This document shows, piece after piece, positions 13,301 through 20,622 of a stretch of DNA of 30,766 nt (the stretch's first letter is position 1; the number at the start of each line of letters is the position of its first letter). The notes beneath the pieces were generated by a model. The model did no database searches. It was not told the DNA's origin and worked only from the letters and a program-made list of their open reading frames with translations. Origin of the DNA: a virus. The translations under genes and the position numbers were made by a program. The stretch spans positions 1-30,766 of the IMG/VR virus record IMGVR_UViG_3300025102_000168; one strand, 5' to 3'.

Positions 13301-16300
13301 TTAAGACTGTTGTGTTCCATATCCTATTGCACTGTACTGAAAAGATCTGTCAATGACAGAACTGCCGTTTTTAAACGTGATCGTAAACCCAGTTCCGGTA
13401 GGCTCTGACATCACGTAATAATCCCCGTCGTTCATGTTGAAAGCCGTAATTCCAACAGTCACCTTGGTGTTGCCATCGGTATAGAACGCATTGACAAAAG
13501 TCACAGCTTTCCCAGAACTGTCTGTACCAGAGCTGATTGTGGTGCTGTTTTCGCTGCGTCGTTCAAATTGCAGCGTTACCCCTAGCTCATCAACAATCGG
13601 CGTCTGGTCAGCGTGGTTAGTTGAAAGCTCAGCTTTAAATTGAAACGATCGTCCCACAAACACATTATTCTCAAGAGCGATCCAATCATCAAAAACAAGA
13701 TCTGAATTTTGCTGCAGATGCGAATAAACACCGGCATTTGTGCTTAATTGTCCTCCCATTCCTGAATGAGCAGAACAGTAATAATAAAGAGTTGGGGCTC
13801 CAGCAGCTAAAATTATTTGTGTATAAGCTCCTGAAGTTCCTGGCGTTCCAACCGTTGTTACGCCTGTAGTGTATTCAGAGCCTCCGCCGTGTGTTCCGTC
13901 GCTGGTTTCGCTTATTCTTAGTGGATGCCCAGAATTGCTTGCATTGCTTGCGTCAGACTGATCAAATATGTAAGTGTTGCCTTCTGTTAAGGCTAACGTT
14001 TCGTTGTCGGTGCTAGAGCCGTTAATTCTATATTTATTCCCACCAGAACTGACAACAGTTACAGCAAAGGTGACACTGTCTCCTTCAAGTTCAATTTTAC
14101 TGCTATTGGCATCGGTGTGGTCTTCAAAAACAATATCAGAATCGGTTGCACCAAGGTCTGATTTTCTAAAATACACTTGAACTTTTGTGTCGTCAGGAAG
14201 GTCTCCGTCAAAGTCGGCCCATGTGTCAATGTTTACTGTACGACTGTCAATAAGGTTGCTTAGATAAAGCCCGCGAGTTGTCAACACGCGTTGCATTTGC
14301 ACGCTAAACTTTGCGCCAAGATCAATAACGTTGTTGAAGAAATACGTGCCGCTAGTAAATTGCGTTCCAAATTGCGAATCAATATTTTCTGTAAACGCGT
14401 CTAGGTCAGGAATATTGTCGAAAGACGCATCTCCATCTAGTATCAAGCCGTCATATACGTCATTGTATGCAACGCGAAATTTGTCTCCGTTAAATTCGCC
14501 AGGCGACGAGTCTTCTCTTACAACTTCATAATTAAACCTGGGAATTTCGTCAGGCAAGTTAATTAAAGCCTTGCCTGCATTCTTGCTGCGCAACCCTTGG
14601 TTGTCTTCAAACTTGATTTGATATTCTCCGTTAAGACGAGGAACAAAGGCGGAACTAGCTCTTGCTTCTGTTTCTTTTAGAAAATTAGTATTTGGCCAAG
14701 GTCTATCTGCTTGCGATGCGTGCCTAATTACAGCTGTAAAATTTTCACGATTTAGACCGCTAGCTGTAGCCAGCCAGCGCAAGGAAGCCAACCCTGTTCC
14801 AATTGCTTCAATTGATACGCCTGTTGGATCAGGAGGCAACAGCACATTGGCGGTGCCAGACGCGTCATCGCTTGTTTCACCAACGGGGATCTCACGCTCA
14901 ACTTTCGTAACTTTAGATTTTTCACGATCTGGCTTAGGCCCTCTAGCTGTAATCTGCGCATACAGAATTTTTCCAGGCTTTAAATTTGTGTTTACGTCGA
15001 TAGACGTGTTAGTGGTAAAAACAACAGTCCAATTGCCGCCTTTGCCTACTTTCCATTTAATCTTGAAATCTTCGACCGACCTTGTTAACCCTCTGCTCCA
15101 GGAAATAATAGCTCGATTTGTTGTATTTCGGCCGTCGTCAATTTGATTAAACCTAATTTTTGCATCTTGAACTTTTTCTGGCTTTTGTCCGTAGATAAAG
15201 GGTGGTGGTAACACTAAGCTCGCGTCTTTTTCCTCGATTACACGGTATATATCGTCAACATGACGCACGCCTGTGACGGTATAAACGCCAGCTTCACCCT
15301 CCCCTACGGAAAGACATCGATACTTTCTTATAACTGCAGCGTCACTTGTAATTGAATAAACAGCGTCATCAGGCGGCGCTTGCGTAAACCTGGAGCTAAG
15401 TGTAATTTCCGTGCCAGAAAAATTATCAATAGCTTGCGTCTCTACTGTTCCGTCTTTCATGACAACGCTGAGTTTACTGTTAGGACCAGGCGGCAACACT
15501 ACGTCTTGATCTATCCGAACTTTTATTCGCGTAGCCCCAACAATACGACCAGCTAAACGGATCCCTAGGCGCATCTCGTCTGACACTTCAAAGACTTGAC
15601 CCGGCAGTACGTTTAAACCTTCAAGGCCAACTGAAAATGTAACCGTATCATTGTGAATCTTTTCGGACAGCATTATCCAACGCCCCAACCGCTGGGCTTG
15701 ATGCTTTGAAGTGCAGCCAAACGCAACAACACTTTTTTCTTGTATGCCATACTTATCAATTAGATTTCTGTCTTCAATGATGATAAAATTAGGCTTGTAA
15801 AAGTTATCAGGGTCGTTGTATCGAATGCGTACCCTAGTGCTTCTAGTTTTCAAAGAAGAGCCGCTATAAGAAAAGCTGCCGTTAACAACATTTGAATTAC
15901 TAAAAACATGAATTGCCGCCAATGGGTCTGCGGTCGCTCCGCCTAAATTTCCGTGGTCAGCAGCGATTTGTACGTTGTCTGCCTTCCAAAAAAGCATTCC
16001 ACGAAAAATACTTGCCATATCCTGCAGGACGCTGTAAGCGTCAGCCTGCGATCCAAGCACAGTATTGATTGCAAACCTTGGCTCTAGCCCGTCTGGTGTG
16101 TCAACCAGCTCATTGCAATACTTAGAGATCTCAATTAAATCAACCCAGTTAAGATTTTTTTCGTCAATAAAATCACCTGCGCCGTAACGAGTGTTGGTCA
16201 GCAAGTCGTAGAAACAACAAACAGGGCAAGTAGTCCATTCCCTGTTTCTTCTCAAACTTCCGTCGAAAGGAATATTATCATTGTCATAAATAAGACGGCC

Positions 16301-17215
16301 ATTTGTTGGGTCAGTACACGCATTAGATGGAATTTTAACTTTTAAACCCTTTACGTCATACGCCCTTGCAGGCAAAGTATTAAATTCTTCCGAATCGATG
16401 CTTAAATAAGCAAGAGCTGTAAAAGGGTAGTTTGTTTTTAAATATTTGCCAACAATAATGCTATTCCAAATAATAACATCAGCTCGGCTACTAGCTAAAG
16501 GCGTTTTTTGAGGCAATTCTTCAAGGTCTGTTAATTTTATCTCAAAAGCATCTTCAGGGGTTGCAAATTCCAGCTTGCGAACTCGAATCCTGTAAGGTGC
16601 TTTTCTGAGCCCTTTAGCGTTAACAAGCTCAAAAGGCTCAGTAATAAATTGATATTGCGACGTCGATATTCCTTTTATTATGTTTTTATCTTTTTGCCCT
16701 TCTGCCCTAAAGTTTTTCTTTGCAAAGCTTCCGCCATCTTCTGCGATTTTAATTTCTAATTTAATTTGGGCATTGAATAGCTGCCCTCGCGCCAACCCCT
16801 CCATAGCAGTACAATGAAGTCTGGGTACTGTAAAAACAAGTTGGACAAAATCAGCCTCAGAGTCTGTAATTGATCGCATGACTTGACCGCTGCCATAGTC
16901 ACGATCGACAACAAAGTTTTTGTCATTGAGTGTTTCGCTATAGTTTCTACCGACCTGTTCATTTACGTCAATGATTGTAGTTTGAACGTCACTTAAAGAA
17001 GAATTTTCGTTAAAACGTTTTTGTTCCTTGCCCCCCTTTCTTATCGCAATAGAAACTGCTTTCCTTTCCTCATCGTCTTCGTCTTCTCTAGTTTGCTGCA
17101 CTGTTACTAAACTTTCATTCAAAAACACGCTTTCTCGATGCCGAACGAGCCCTTCAATAGGACCTTCGCAAATTGCGTCTATAATCTTGAGATTAGTCTT
17201 TGAATTAAGAGCCAT
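13301..17215 (-). CDS. J: Tail tip / host-specificity protein, lambda J-like
   Basis: The 1304-residue protein matches the TipJ architecture. The N-terminus is KTNLKIIDAICEGPIEGLV. Central blocks include WNSIIVGKY and the YDLLTNTRYGAG element (residues 336-347), which in lambda-type J sits in the hub domain. FN3-like domains follow at about residues 690-775 and 795-890. A cupredoxin-like domain at about 1048-1157 and a C-terminal beta domain (about 1170-1304) complete it. Cysteines at 330, 333 and 334 precede YDLL, where many relatives have NPAW. The protein forms the tail tip and is expected to contact the host receptor. It lies between gpI-like and fibre genes, as in lambda. Confidence 0.92.
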   Translation of the reverse strand: MALNSKTNLKIIDAICEGPIEGLVRHRESVFLNESLVTVQQTREDEDDEERKAVSIAIRKGGKEQKRFNENSSLSDVQTTIIDVNEQVGRNYSETLNDKNFVVDRDYGSGQVMRSITDSEADFVQLVFTVPRLHCTAMEGLARGQLFNAQIKLEIKIAEDGGSFAKKNFRAEGQKDKNIIKGISTSQYQFITEPFELVNAKGLRKAPYRIRVRKLEFATPEDAFEIKLTDLEELPQKTPLASSRADVIIWNSIIVGKYLKTNYPFTALAYLSIDSEEFNTLPARAYDVKGLKVKIPSNACTDPTNGRLIYDNDNIPFDGSLRRNREWTTCPVCCFYDLLTNTRYGAGDFIDEKNLNWVDLIEISKYCNELVDTPDGLEPRFAINTVLGSQADAYSVLQDMASIFRGMLFWKADNVQIAADHGNLGGATADPLAAIHVFSNSNVVNGSFSYSGSSLKTRSTRVRIRYNDPDNFYKPNFIIIEDRNLIDKYGIQEKSVVAFGCTSKHQAQRLGRWIMLSEKIHNDTVTFSVGLEGLNVLPGQVFEVSDEMRLGIRLAGRIVGATRIKVRIDQDVVLPPGPNSKLSVVMKDGTVETQAIDNFSGTEITLSSRFTQAPPDDAVYSITSDAAVIRKYRCLSVGEGEAGVYTVTGVRHVDDIYRVIEEKDASLVLPPPFIYGQKPEKVQDAKIRFNQIDDGRNTTNRAIISWSRGLTRSVEDFKIKWKVGKGGNWTVVFTTNTSIDVNTNLKPGKILYAQITARGPKPDREKSKVTKVEREIPVGETSDDASGTANVLLPPDPTGVSIEAIGTGLASLRWLATASGLNRENFTAVIRHASQADRPWPNTNFLKETEARASSAFVPRLNGEYQIKFEDNQGLRSKNAGKALINLPDEIPRFNYEVVREDSSPGEFNGDKFRVAYNDVYDGLILDGDASFDNIPDLDAFTENIDSQFGTQFTSGTYFFNNVIDLGAKFSVQMQRVLTTRGLYLSNLIDSRTVNIDTWADFDGDLPDDTKVQVYFRKSDLGATDSDIVFEDHTDANSSKIELEGDSVTFAVTVVSSGGNKYRINGSSTDNETLALTEGNTYIFDQSDASNASNSGHPLRISETSDGTHGGGSEYTTGVTTVGTPGTSGAYTQIILAAGAPTLYYYCSAHSGMGGQLSTNAGVYSHLQQNSDLVFDDWIALENNVFVGRSFQFKAELSTNHADQTPIVDELGVTLQFERRSENSTTISSGTDSSGKAVTFVNAFYTDGNTKVTVGITAFNMNDGDYYVMSEPTGTGFTITFKNGSSVIDRSFQYSAIGYGTQQS
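13745..14074 (-). other. Cupredoxin-like domain in the J protein
   Basis: Residues about 1048-1157 of the J protein show a plastocyanin-type pattern: YRING, TLALTEGNTYIFDQSD, SGHPLRISE, then APTLYYYCSAHSGMGG. All four type-1 copper ligands are visible in order: His1097, Cys1147, His1150, Met1153. The Cys-x2-His-x2-Met loop is as short as in amicyanin. Copper binding is an inference from the motif. Confidence 0.78.
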
Positions 17216-17220
17216 TGTGT

Positions 17221-18552
17221 TTAAGGATTGAGGTCCAGAAGGTTGTAACCGTAAGCGTGAACTTTTAGCTTAGCTCTGTCGTAAACGTCTGCATCAATAA
17301 TTTCGACGGAAAGCTTGACGTCATCCCCGTCTTTAACTTTTGGCATTTCCATCCTATGGCCATAAGTAAAACTCTGTGTCTCAACAGTTAACGCTTGAAT
17401 AGTAGCGCGAGTTGTTGCAACAAGAGCGTTGGGGCGGCCGTCAATGGTGACAGTTAATTTTATTTCATAAGTGATAAAACCATCAACCTTAGTAGTGCCT
17501 ACTGCTCCAACATTTTGATACAATCCTCTAGGGACCTCAAAAAGTATATCTATGCTTTTTCTTTTAGATTTGCTGTATTTCAATTCGTCTCCTTTAATTA
17601 CCGACCCTACCTCCAACGGTTGATTTACATTATTGTCACCAATACGGCCAAAAGTCTTGTTAACTGTTCTTCTATTGCTTCTGCTAGTTTTTACTGTTAC
17701 CACGCCTCGTTTGCTGTCTAGACCTCCTAATGACTCAATCTTTCTTGTAAGACGTTCTCCGTTAACTGTTGCCGTATTAATACGTGGGCTTTGAATAGAC
17801 GACATCAAAGGGTCGGAATCATCTGAAATTTCTAAATTAGCTGCCAATAAATGACTTCCAGTAATTACCCGGCCATAAATAACAGGCAATGTTGTACCTG
17901 TCCCAACTGTGTTAGCAGGCCCAGTAAACGCATACGACTCAATCCCTGAAGCGCCTCTAGTTACTCCACTTGGTCCTGCACCCCTGACGTTTGTTCCATT
18001 ACCTTTAATTCTGTTAGCGCCAACATTAGGAAGCTGCGGCTGTGGCGAGATAAGACTTGCCGTTCCAGAAAGAATCAAGCTTGCGCCGACTGCGCTTAAT
18101 GCTGTACCAAGAGCTGTTCCAAATACACCACCGGCAACACCAACTGCGCCAGCAAAAGGGATTGCGGCAGTTGAACCCGCTGCCAAAAGACCAGTTCCAA
18201 ATGCAGACGTTCCAAATATTCCAGCGCCTGGAAGCAAGAACGAAGCCGCAACCAAGCCAACGCCAAGCAAAATTTGTGTTGTGGGGCCTCCGCCAGAACC
18301 TGTAATTACTGGCACCACCAGCAACGGCTTACTGCCAAACGGCAATTGCAGCTCGTCATATCCCATCGCCGCACCACCCTGGATCACCCTGTACCCAACG
18401 CCGTTTTGGTGCGCCTGGATTAGCTCATTCTTTAACGCTGGATAATTGATGCAAAGCAGCTTGATTGCATCGGCAGGTGTCTGCAGGTTGTAATACTCGT
18501 GCTGCTGGCCATACTTCTCGCCCAGCTCACCCGCCAACAGAACTAGCTGCAT
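17221..18552 (-). CDS. I: Tail assembly protein, lambda I-like with extended C-terminus
   Basis: I prefer ATG 18552 (MQLVLLAGELGEKYG). A TTG at 18570, with a slightly better AGGA site, is the alternative. The first 85 residues match the tail-assembly protein I family (PF06805): LLAGELG..YG, PADAIKLLCINYPALKNELI. A long Gly/Ala-rich hydrophobic stretch follows (about residues 85-170), then VIYGRVITGSHLLAANLEI, and a beta-rich C-terminal half with no catalytic motif. At about 443 residues it is roughly twice lambda gpI, so it appears fused to a tip-associated domain as in other cyanobacterial siphoviruses. It overlaps the NlpC/P60 gene by 26 bases. Confidence 0.85.
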   Translation of the reverse strand: MQLVLLAGELGEKYGQQHEYYNLQTPADAIKLLCINYPALKNELIQAHQNGVGYRVIQGGAAMGYDELQLPFGSKPLLVVPVITGSGGGPTTQILLGVGLVAASFLLPGAGIFGTSAFGTGLLAAGSTAAIPFAGAVGVAGGVFGTALGTALSAVGASLILSGTASLISPQPQLPNVGANRIKGNGTNVRGAGPSGVTRGASGIESYAFTGPANTVGTGTTLPVIYGRVITGSHLLAANLEISDDSDPLMSSIQSPRINTATVNGERLTRKIESLGGLDSKRGVVTVKTSRSNRRTVNKTFGRIGDNNVNQPLEVGSVIKGDELKYSKSKRKSIDILFEVPRGLYQNVGAVGTTKVDGFITYEIKLTVTIDGRPNALVATTRATIQALTVETQSFTYGHRMEMPKVKDGDDVKLSVEIIDADVYDRAKLKVHAYGYNLLDLNP

Positions 18553-18916
18553 GGCGAAAAACTGCCGCAACGCTTTTCCTATAGTAACGGCTTAAAGGCT
18601 CTAAAGCACTCAAGCTGTTCATGCGCTGGTGCAAGATCTTGTCCCCTCCGACATAGATGGCTGCGTGCATTGGAGTCCTCGTACCAAGGCGCATAACCAA
18701 TAGGTCATGTTGGCAACGGTCTTCAAGCAACACAGAGTAAAAACCAACGACTGGAGCCTGCTTTAAAAAGATGCTGTCCGTCCGCTCCAAAGACTCAGGC
18801 CGAGCAAAATCTGGCAGGCTAATTCCAAGCAACTCGTAATACTCGCGAAGCAGGGAATAGCAGTCAGTTTTGCCGTAATCCCATTGACGGCCTAGCAAGG
18901 CTTGATAGTTAACCAT
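18527..18916 (-). CDS. NlpC/P60 tail-tip peptidase, lambda K C-terminal half
   Basis: ATG 18916 gives a 129-residue product. A longer frame to 18967 would overlap the upstream gene more. The NlpC/P60 domain shows Cys19 in GKTDCYSLLREYY, His84 in PMHAAIYVG and His96 in ILHQR, the expected Cys-His-His catalytic order. The enzyme cleaves peptide cross-links of peptidoglycan at tail entry. The JAB domain that precedes it in lambda K is encoded by the separate upstream ORF, so the lambda K function is split here into two overlapping genes. Confidence 0.87.
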   Translation of the reverse strand: MVNYQALLGRQWDYGKTDCYSLLREYYELLGISLPDFARPESLERTDSIFLKQAPVVGFYSVLLEDRCQHDLLVMRLGTRTPMHAAIYVGGDKILHQRMNSLSALEPLSRYYRKSVAAVFRHAASSVGG

Positions 18917-19206
18917 TGATTGTCCGGCACAGAGTAAACGTACCAAGAAACCTTGGTTTGAGTGCAAGCTTTTCGGTCATAATCGCTAACTGGTGTTCCT
19001 TGTGGGTGCGAATGAACTACCGCTTCAATTGTTCCAGCAAACATTGCACGGGCATAGTCAGCAGGATTGATCGCAAAATCTGTGGTCGGATCTAACGCAA
19101 TATTCCTGCAAGGAAAGTATTGCCCGTTTACGACCAGACCACAGGATTCTTGAGGATAGGCAGCCTTGGCGTGCTTTTCTGCGTTACACCTGAAGTCTTG
19201 CACCAT
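18892..19206 (-). CDS. JAB/MPN-type metallopeptidase, lambda K N-terminal half
   Basis: I chose ATG 19206 (MVQDFRCNAEKHAKAAYPQE) because the earlier part of the frame overlaps the gpL-like gene. The 104-residue product has a JAMM motif: Glu20 in QESCGLVV, then His65-Ser-His67 with Ser74 and Asp77 in HSHPQGTPVSDYD. The spacing between the second His and Ser is six residues; seven is usual in this family. CGLV and HSHP are standard for the phage JAB subfamily. Zinc ligation by His65, His67 and Asp77 is expected. The role is uncertain; it is thought to help process or assemble the tail tip together with the NlpC/P60 partner. Confidence 0.85.
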   Translation of the reverse strand: MVQDFRCNAEKHAKAAYPQESCGLVVNGQYFPCRNIALDPTTDFAINPADYARAMFAGTIEAVVHSHPQGTPVSDYDRKACTQTKVSWYVYSVPDNQWLTIKPC

Positions 19207-20284
19207 AAAACCCACCAAAAGGAAGACTTTCGCTGTCAGACATGCATTCAGCAGCAAATCTTGCTTGACAACTTGATAAACGTTTGCCGCAAATATCGTT
19301 TGTAACTTTACCATTTTCGTCAATTATTCTGTCTGCATGCGCTAATGGCGAATCGTCAATCGTAAAACATTGGGCTCCAGTGTACCCACACCTTTCCCCC
19401 CTATACTTCCATGGACAAAACTCTTCAATAGTTCGTCTAGGCAGCGCTAGATTGACTAAATCAAGCTTGGGTGACATTTCAAACTCAACAAATTGTTGAT
19501 TTTCGTTTGAAACGCGGTCAATATACCAAGTCTCAACAATTTTTGCGTCAGAATCAGAAGTATCGTTAAAGGTTTGCATACACAATGGGTTACCTGCATC
19601 GTCTATCAATAAATCATCTATGTTGTCTTCTGACGCAAACGGAACTTGGTCGTTAAAGTTTGTTGTGTCTATAAACTTAGCAAATGTGCGTATTCTTCTG
19701 ACTTTGGCCCCCAAAGGGTTATACAAAAGAAGCAATGATGTAATAGCGTTATCAATATTAGCAACCTTTAAGGTTGGGCGAGGCAAAAGACCATTAGATG
19801 AAAATTCAAATCCATCTACTTCTACCGGCACAGCAGGATAGTTTATTCCTCCAAATTTAATAGTCTCAGTCAGTCCGTTTTTACCTGCGTGATACCTTAA
19901 CGTGTCGTCAATATCGTTAACTTCTTTAGTCAAAACAACTTCAAACAAATCAATGACAGCCGTTGGCGCTAACTGAAGTAATTCTTCCGCTAACGGCTCA
20001 AACGCTTCCCAAGTTACGTCACCGTCTTGAAGTTCTTGCGTAATCTTAAATGGAAAGGCAGGTTCCTTGTTTGGAAATTTTTTATAATCATCAGCCTCGC
20101 CAGGGTTGCCGCCTACTATGCACTTAAAAGCTAAAGTATTTCCTTTGTTGGGATGAGCGCGAACAACATCTCCAACCTTGTAAGCCCCTTGATATATTTT
20201 TGGGTTGAACGACTCACCGTTCGATATACGGACAATTTCTTCGCCTAATGCGTACCACTTGTGCAGAGCGTAGGGATAAGCCAT
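19184..20284 (-). CDS. L: Minor tail protein, lambda L-like, with 4-Cys Fe-S motif
   Basis: The 366-residue protein has lambda L features in its second half: FGGINYPAVPVEVDGFEFSS, NGLLPRPTLKVANID and LPRRTIEEFCPWKYRGERCG. NDICGKRLSSC and LPFGGFYGA follow. Cys290, Cys299, Cys332 and Cys339 are spaced 9 and 7 apart within each pair, as in the four cysteines that bind an iron-sulphur cluster in lambda gpL. The first 100 residues hold an extra domain (YKVGDVVRA ... FKCIVGG ... DGDVTWEAF) absent from lambda L. This small beta module recurs in phage tail proteins and may bind carbohydrate. The protein sits at the tail tip and overlaps the JAB gene by 23 bases. Confidence 0.9.
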   Translation of the reverse strand: MAYPYALHKWYALGEEIVRISNGESFNPKIYQGAYKVGDVVRAHPNKGNTLAFKCIVGGNPGEADDYKKFPNKEPAFPFKITQELQDGDVTWEAFEPLAEELLQLAPTAVIDLFEVVLTKEVNDIDDTLRYHAGKNGLTETIKFGGINYPAVPVEVDGFEFSSNGLLPRPTLKVANIDNAITSLLLLYNPLGAKVRRIRTFAKFIDTTNFNDQVPFASEDNIDDLLIDDAGNPLCMQTFNDTSDSDAKIVETWYIDRVSNENQQFVEFEMSPKLDLVNLALPRRTIEEFCPWKYRGERCGYTGAQCFTIDDSPLAHADRIIDENGKVTNDICGKRLSSCQARFAAECMSDSESLPFGGFYGARLQV

Positions 20285-20622
20285 TAGGTTTCAAATACCT
20301 GCACAAAAGTAGCGTTAATCTCGGCTCGATCAACGAAGGAAATTGTCTTTGTCCATTGTTGGCAAAGAAATTTACTGCTAGCTGCTTCCCCTGGTGGTGT
20401 GTAGTCAAAACTTTGCACCCCACCGCGAGCATCCAGGAATGTTTCGATAGTGTCAGCTTCTGTTTCAGACACCCGAAACGTCAGGTTATAGATCTTGGGG
20501 TTTTGGTTGATGCCAAACGTTGCACGCTGGCTATAGCCACTGCCAAAGGCGATCGTGCGCACTTGTGGTGCGCTTTCCTTGGTCATCCCTGGCGCAGGGT
20601 CAAAAGCGGGAAAAGTGCTCAT
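20284..20622 (-). CDS. M: Minor tail protein, lambda M-like
   Basis: The 112-residue product matches phage minor tail protein M (PF05939 type). Visible elements are RTIAFGSGYSQRATFGINQN, KIYNLTFRVSETEADTIETF, LDARGGVQSFDYTPPGE, and a C-terminal FLCQQWTKTISFVDRAEINA. The size is typical of lambda M (about 109 residues). It lies between the tape measure and the L-like gene, exactly as in lambda. The start ATG overlaps the tape-measure stop (TAATG). It is expected to form a ring at the distal tail where the tape measure joins the tip. Confidence 0.9.
   Translation of the reverse strand: MSTFPAFDPAPGMTKESAPQVRTIAFGSGYSQRATFGINQNPKIYNLTFRVSETEADTIETFLDARGGVQSFDYTPPGEAASSKFLCQQWTKTISFVDRAEINATFVQVFET

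Noticed and set aside
17909-18445. 178-residue plus-strand ORF, very Pro/Ala-rich
   Set aside because: It is antisense to the Gly/Ala-rich region of the gpI-like gene; Pro-rich composition is the usual mirror of Gly codons.
18892-19323. Longer 143-residue version of the JAB protein
   Set aside because: The first 39 residues come from out-of-frame reading of the L-like gene's cysteine-rich end. ATG at 19206 starts exactly at the JAB domain.
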